Under the pieces are notes generated by a model, which worked only from the letters and a program-made list of their open reading frames with translations, made no database searches and was not told the origin of the DNA. This document shows positions 58,836 through 64,000 of a stretch of DNA of 64,000 nucleotides, piece by piece. The position numbers were made by a program, and so were the translations under genes. Origin of the DNA: Ailurus styani (lineage: Eukaryota > Chordata > Mammalia > Carnivora > Ailuridae); contig LNAC01000003.1 in the NCBI GenBank assembly GCA_002007465.1, forward strand, positions 16,058,563 to 16,122,562, written 5' to 3'. Each line of letters starts with the position of its first letter. Within the stretch, counting starts at the first letter, position 1.

Positions 58836-61800
58836 TTTCAGTTCTTTTAGCAAAAACTATAGTATTCAAAATACATATGAACATCTGTAAATCAATGAGA
58901 AAACATCAAAGAATAAATATGAAAATGGGTGCAAAGACCCAAATGAGAGAATCACAAATCTAATACTCAATATCCATGAAAAGGTAATCTCATTAAGTCA
59001 TCTGAGAAATACAAATTGAAGTACATGATAATGCAAGTATATACCTGTTAGAATGACTAAAATAGAAAGACTGAAAAGAAAAAAAAAACAAAAAGGCTAG
59101 GTATGAAGCAGCACAAACTCTCATACACATCTGGTGGATTTGTATATCATATCACTTTCAAAAAAAAACTTTTGGGAGAAACTTTTAGGGAAAATGTGTT
59201 AATTTGTCACACATATTTCTCAAGACATATTGATTCCTCTCCTAGATCTAGCTCCAGCAAAATACATACACTGTGCTACAACAAGATACATGTAAGAATG
59301 ATCATAGCAGTGAAAACTTTGAGTAGGTATTTGGTTATACATTTTGCTCTCAGAGGAGATGCTTAGGCTACTGATATAAATAAGAAAGTTTTAATGTATA
59401 TTTATATGTAATGGTTTTCAGTATGTTTGTAATAGTACTCAATATCATTGCCAATTTTATCATCTATGTCATTTTGGGATTATTTCTATTGACGCTTTTT
59501 ATTATATTATTATTATTATTACTTTTCTTCTTTATTTGAATTCTCCCCCCCCACCCTTGCCTCATGGTTTTTTGTGTGCTTTCTGAATTTTTCATTCTCA
59601 GGTGCTGATTTTAGTTTTATTACTTTAAATACCATTGGCACATTTTCTGGGATAAAACCAGTGAACTATTTTGATTCTTCCCAAGGTCACTTTTAAGCTT
59701 TTGGTAGGTAGTGGGTTTAGGACAGCCTTTATCAAGAGCAATTTATTCCCAATAATGATGCGATATTCTTCTATAGACAGCATTCATCATTGTATGTATT
59801 AAGAAGTCTTGCTGATTAGAACACAAACAGACATGTTTAAGGATTGGGGATGATTCTATCAACAACTTTCAAGCTGTTCTTCCCTTGCATTGGGTAGTTT
59901 ATTCTCACACAAATACAGGTAAAATCTGTCAGAAATAAAAATGGCTTCCTCTGAAGTTCTTTTGAGTTTCATGTGTGCAGATTCTGCACCTCTGATATTT
60001 GTTTTACAAATTCTTGCTTCTTTAGGCTCTTTAATCTGTAGACTCTTAGCTACAAATTCAGTCAGACCATTGGACTCTGAGTTCTTTTACCCTGCAGCCT
60101 GGAATCACTCTCTAGGCAGGAAACTGGAACAATCCTAGGACTCATTTCTTTGTTTTGCTTTACTCAGAATCATTTTCCAAACTGTCTGCTGTCCCATCTG
60201 AAAATTACTGTTTCATATAGTTTGTCCAACTTTGTATATACTTAATGGAGAAAAGTTAACTTTGTTCTCTGTTACTGTCATAGTAGAAAATCTGTATTTC
60301 AAAAGATATGCAAAGTTTTTAATATATGGTAAACAGTCTGCTTGTACTATGTTCATACAAGGATGTCTAAGTAGCACAAAGTTTGATAAAGTCATAGAGA
60401 CATACATACATAAATAGCAAGCTAAGGCAACATTTCGTTAACAACTTTTACAAATTAAAACTTATAAAACAGAAAGTATTCATTTTAATAAAGAATTAAT
60501 CATAAAAAGGATGTGAATAAAGAGTAAATGCAGAACCAAGAAAAGCCCAGTGAAGCAGTTTCCTTGGTAGAACTAATTCTAGCCAGAAAACTAAATTTTT
60601 CATATCTTAGTGGAAATGGGTGATCCTTACTCAAGGCCATTAAATGTGTAATTCCTATACTTAAAAATCGTTGCTGTAATTCTAGGAACATTAATCAATC
60701 ATCTAAGCATGATTTTTCTCACATGAAGACTTCTTACAGTATATTTAAGATCCTAGATAAGTTAGCTACTGTATTCCTTAGGAATTTGTATTTTTTGTAC
60801 AGCAAGCACTTTTTTTTAAATAATGAGTTTAGTGTGTTGGTGTCTGACATATTGAGTCATCTTCATACCTAATACATTAAAATTATGTCTCCAAAGAGTA
60901 GGGGGAAAGTTATTTAAAACATGTAATGTTTGCAACATAGTTTTTAAAACATGAATATATAAAATACACAAATATCTTGTTTTTACATTTTTAAATGGTC
61001 TTTCCACAATAAATGTATCTCAGAGAGTACTTACACTTTTTCCATTCTCTGGATTGATAAGGACGTTTCATGTGATGTAGGTGAATAAAATACCAAAGGG
61101 GAGCATTGATGACAGTCTGATCCTTAATGAACCATAGTGCACTTCAATTACAAAGGGTCACAATGGATTATGACTTAAAAATTTTATATATTTTCATTAG
61201 TGTAATACTTGCAACATAATGCACTTGATAAGTGTTTATTGAACTTAAATGATGTGCAATGAACTAAACTCTAATAGAAGTCTGACTTTGTTTAAGAACA
61301 GCCAGGTAGCGTGTCTTGAACACTTAACATTTACAGATTATAAACTCAACAGGAGTCTATACCAATCATTCAGAACCCTGCTGTATTCCTGGATGAGTCT
61401 CTACATACATTGGACTAAAACTCACTCTCATTCAATATATGATATTAATCAAACAGTAGGATTCTGTAGACTCTTCACCCCATTCCTGTTTATCTTCTCT
61501 GATTTTCACCCTGACCCAATTCTTAGAATGTAAGAGGTCAAAGCTTTGCCAAAATCTTATCATAAGGAGAATTCCTGAATCTTCAATATTACACATTTTC
61601 ACCCTAAAGCAGAATTATAGGATTTCTTACAATTTTTCTAAGATAATTTGTGTTACAGAGGTACCACATCATTATTAGTGGACTCTTCCCTATAAGCTAA
61701 ACAAGTGGTCTCATTATACTAGGGCCCTCCAAGTAATCCTTTTAATAATATTTCAGTATAACACCAACAAACTATTTTTCCCCACTAAGTCATTACTGAG

Positions 61801-61928
61801 TGCTTATCATTGTATTGATTCTAAATAAACCCAATTGTTTCATTTTAGAATAAGAAATATATTCTTTATTCTGTCAAAAATAAGTTTATTTTAGGTACCC
61901 TAATGTCCTAAAGATTTGTAGCAAAATG

Positions 61929-61973
<45 letters not shown>

Positions 61974-62140
61974 TTTCACCCAAAAATATCTCATTTGTAA
62001 GGCAACAATTTTTTGAAGATTTTATGGAGCATATGATTTTAAACATGTGTTATTTGGTCAGAATGATAACCAAATAACAGTAACCAAATAAGATGACCAA
62101 GAGGTTTTTACATGGTATAGTACTTTTAAACCTGCTTTAG
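58836..62140. other. Unannotated, mostly unique sequence with (TG)n
   Basis: No gene or clear repeat except (TG)n at 61930-61966. A TAAGTGTTTATTGAACTTAA stretch near 61230 may be a MIR or L2 tail. Small open frames (e.g. 59103-59366, 61249-61533 plus) show no family signature. Confidence 0.5.
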
Positions 62141-62154
62141 GAAATTGATGAATA

Positions 62155-62341
62155 GGGGCACCTGGGTGGCTTAGTCACTTGAGCATTTGCCTTTGGCATC
62201 AGGTCATGATCTCAGGGTCCTGGGACTGAGTCCCATGTTGGGCTCCCACTCAGTGGGGAGTCTGCTTCCCCCTCTTCCTTTACTTCTCCTACCACTCATG
62301 TTCTCTCTCTCTCTCGCTCTCTATCAAATATTTTTTAAATA
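62155..62341 (+). mobile_element. CAN-type SINE
   Basis: Head GGGGCACCTGGGTGGCTTAG, short tail ATCAAATATTTTTTAAAT. Duplication GAAATTGATGAATA (62141-62154) / GAAATTGTTGCATA (62342-62355). Confidence 0.93.
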
Positions 62342-62355
62342 GAAATTGTTGCATA

Positions 62356-62930
62356 AGTTGAAAAAGTTAACAAACGCACTTGATACTCTTATAATCTGAG
62401 TATGTTCATCTCTGTCAGAATATTTCATACATTCTTAAATAAAGGCCAAATATTCATGTTTCAAGTATCAACATCTGTGATAGAATGCTCTTTTTCAAGA
62501 TACATTAATGTGGACAGTGCAAGGAGGAAATTACTCAGCTAGCATTGACTAAGTTTTCCAAATTATTGTGATTATTCAGGATACTAGTAGGAAAAATACT
62601 CTCCACAGTAAAAATTCTTATGGCAGTCAAGGTGAAAACAAAAGTAACGAAGTTAAAATAACTCTGTGCTGTAAATTGTATTAACACCCTTCATTCAGTT
62701 CCATAAGAGAGTAAAATATACCATGGTAGATAACTAAGATTGTATGAACTAGGTTAATACAGCTGTAATTTTAAATATCCATGTGGTATAAATAGTCTAC
62801 CTGCTGTCATATTATGCTGGGTCTAAAGTCGTAGAATGAACTTCAGGAAAATGATTAATATTTACTGGATAACTAAAATAATAGACTGGACTTATAAATT
62901 TATAGGAATATATATATTGCATATAAAATA
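62356..62930. other. Unannotated AT-rich sequence
   Basis: No recognised feature. Confidence 0.5.
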
Positions 62931-62944
62931 AAGAGAAACATTTT

Positions 62945-63146
62945 TTAATTTATTTTTTAAAAGATTTCATTTACTTATTTGACAGAGAGAAAGAGAAAAG
63001 AGCACAAGCAGGGGGAGTGACAAGAAGAGGGAGAAACAGATTCTCTGCTGAGCAGAGAGCCTGACATGGGACTGAATCCCAGGATTCTGGGATCATGACC
63101 TGAGCAGAAGGCAGATGCTTAACTGACTGAGCCACCCAGGTGCCTT
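62945..63146 (-). mobile_element. CAN-type SINE, older of a stacked pair
   Basis: TTTAATTTATTTTTTAAAAG start, ACTGAGCCACCCAGGTGCC end. AAGAGAAACATTTT lies before (62931-62944) and after (63147-63160). Confidence 0.95.
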
Positions 63147-63160
63147 AAGAGAAACATTTT

Positions 63161-63397
63161 ANNNNTTTTATTTATTTTATTTATTTTTTATTTATTTTTT
63201 TTTAAAGATTTTATTTATTCATTTGACACAGAGAGAGAGATTACAAGTAGGCAGAAAGGCAGGAGAGAGAGAGGAGAGAGGAGGAAGCAGGCTCCCTGGC
63301 GAGCAGAGAGCCCGATGCGGGCCTCGATCCCAGGACCCTGGGATCATGACCTGCGCCGAAGGCAGCGGCTTTAACCCACTGAGCCACCCAGGCGCCC
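63161..63397 (-). mobile_element. Young CAN-type SINE, second of the stacked pair
   Basis: T-rich end containing NNNN (63162-63165), ATTACAAGTAGGCAGAAAGG, GGCTTTAACCCACTGAGCCA, CCCAGGCGCC. It follows the same AAGAGAAACATTTT (63147-63160) and is followed by a third copy (63398-63411). Confidence 0.95.
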
Positions 63398-63411
63398 AAG
63401 AGAAACATTTT

Positions 63412-63765
63412 AAATTAATAAACAGTTCCTCAACAAATTATTCTAGGTCATTTTCTGTGTATTTGGAATGAGGCAAAATCAAATTTAAATAATCAATTCA
63501 CATATGAAAGTCCTTATTGCCAAGTAGTAAAAAAGACATACTGGTAGAAAAAATAATTATAAAATTTAAAAAATATATACATTACTTTCAAGTTTAGAAC
63601 TAACTACAGTTATAAAACAAACATTTCCAAGGAAAAATTTCAATGGATTTTTATATTTGCTAAGTATTTGCTAACTTTTATATTTGCTAAATAGAAGAGA
63701 AAATCTAATACAGAAAGAATTTTAAAAAACTGGAAAATTCTGTAGAAAATATGTTTTCAAGAGGC
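63412..63765. other. Unannotated AT-rich sequence
   Basis: No recognised feature. Confidence 0.5.
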
Positions 63766-64000
63766 CTAATTATTTTATGGTTTACAAATTACCCATATTT
63801 TGATACTAACATAAGCATGAACAAAGACATAGTTGCTTCCAATCATGATAAAATTACTGGCCTTTCAAAGATATAAAACATAAGANGCTAATTATTTTAT
63901 GGTTTACAAATTACCCATATTTTGATACAACATAAGAATGAACAAAGACATAGTTGCTTCCAATCATGATAAAATTACTGGCCTTTCAAAGATATAAAAC
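63766..64000. repeat. Direct duplication across one N (likely assembly artefact)
   Basis: 63766-63885 and 63887-64000 are almost identical (TTACAAATTACCCATATTTT, ATAGTTGCTTCCAATCATGA), separated by N at 63886. They differ in one base (AAGCATG / AAGAATG) and one short indel. The second copy runs off the window. Confidence 0.9.

Noticed and set aside
1..64000. CRISPR array, operon, tRNA gene or functional snRNA gene
   Set aside because: Repeats are dispersed retroelements; tRNA-like stretches are SINE heads; the 5S and U2 matches are truncated retrocopies.

Overview
The window is mammalian nuclear DNA, most likely from a carnivore. It holds about 30 copies of the tRNA-Lys-derived CAN-type SINE, with the head GGGCGCCTGGGTGGCTCAGT and a TC-rich, AAATAAAATCTTT-ending tail. 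L1 copies end in the carnivore-style 3' UTR (ACTGTATGTTAACTAACTGG). The youngest SINEs carry the variant TTTAACCCACTGAGCCACCC plus a CACAAGTAGGCAGAGAGGCA stretch, which I associate with mustelids (inference). I found no protein-coding gene, exon, functional RNA gene, CpG island, CRISPR or operon. The longest open frames are L1 relics, repeat read-through or low-complexity artefacts. This looks like an AT-rich, gene-poor intergenic or intronic region built by successive retrotransposition.

Layout. 1-12455: an old L1 on the minus strand, whose 5' UTR contains a diverged tandem array (units of about 380 bp). It is split by a second, near full-length minus-strand L1 (5449-12106) flanked by a 14-bp duplication. 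That second L1 carries a nested L1 tail, two SINEs and a 5S rRNA fragment. 12456-28200: mostly single-copy AT-rich DNA with scattered SINEs, short L1 ends, MIR and MaLR LTRs, and a polypyrimidine tract with a 228-bp gap. 28202-32346: a third minus-strand L1, from 3' UTR to ORF1. 32347-47877: the longest run of mostly unique sequence, with a few SINEs, an L1 with a candidate 3' transduction, a MIR and a 27-bp U2 fragment. 47878-58835: a plus-strand L1 complex interrupted by three LTRs, SINEs, two younger L1 tails and microsatellites. 58836-64000: mostly unique sequence with three SINEs.

The window's interest lies in the record of insertions rather than genes. Points of note are two tailless small-RNA retropseudogenes (5S and U2), a poly(A)-only insertion flanked by a duplication inside a SINE, a four-level nest (L1 > SINE > LTR > SINE), two SINEs using the same target site, an L1 with a candidate 3' transduction, and a short near-perfect hairpin. 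Two duplications that meet at single N characters are probably assembly artefacts. I did not find a convincing new biological system.
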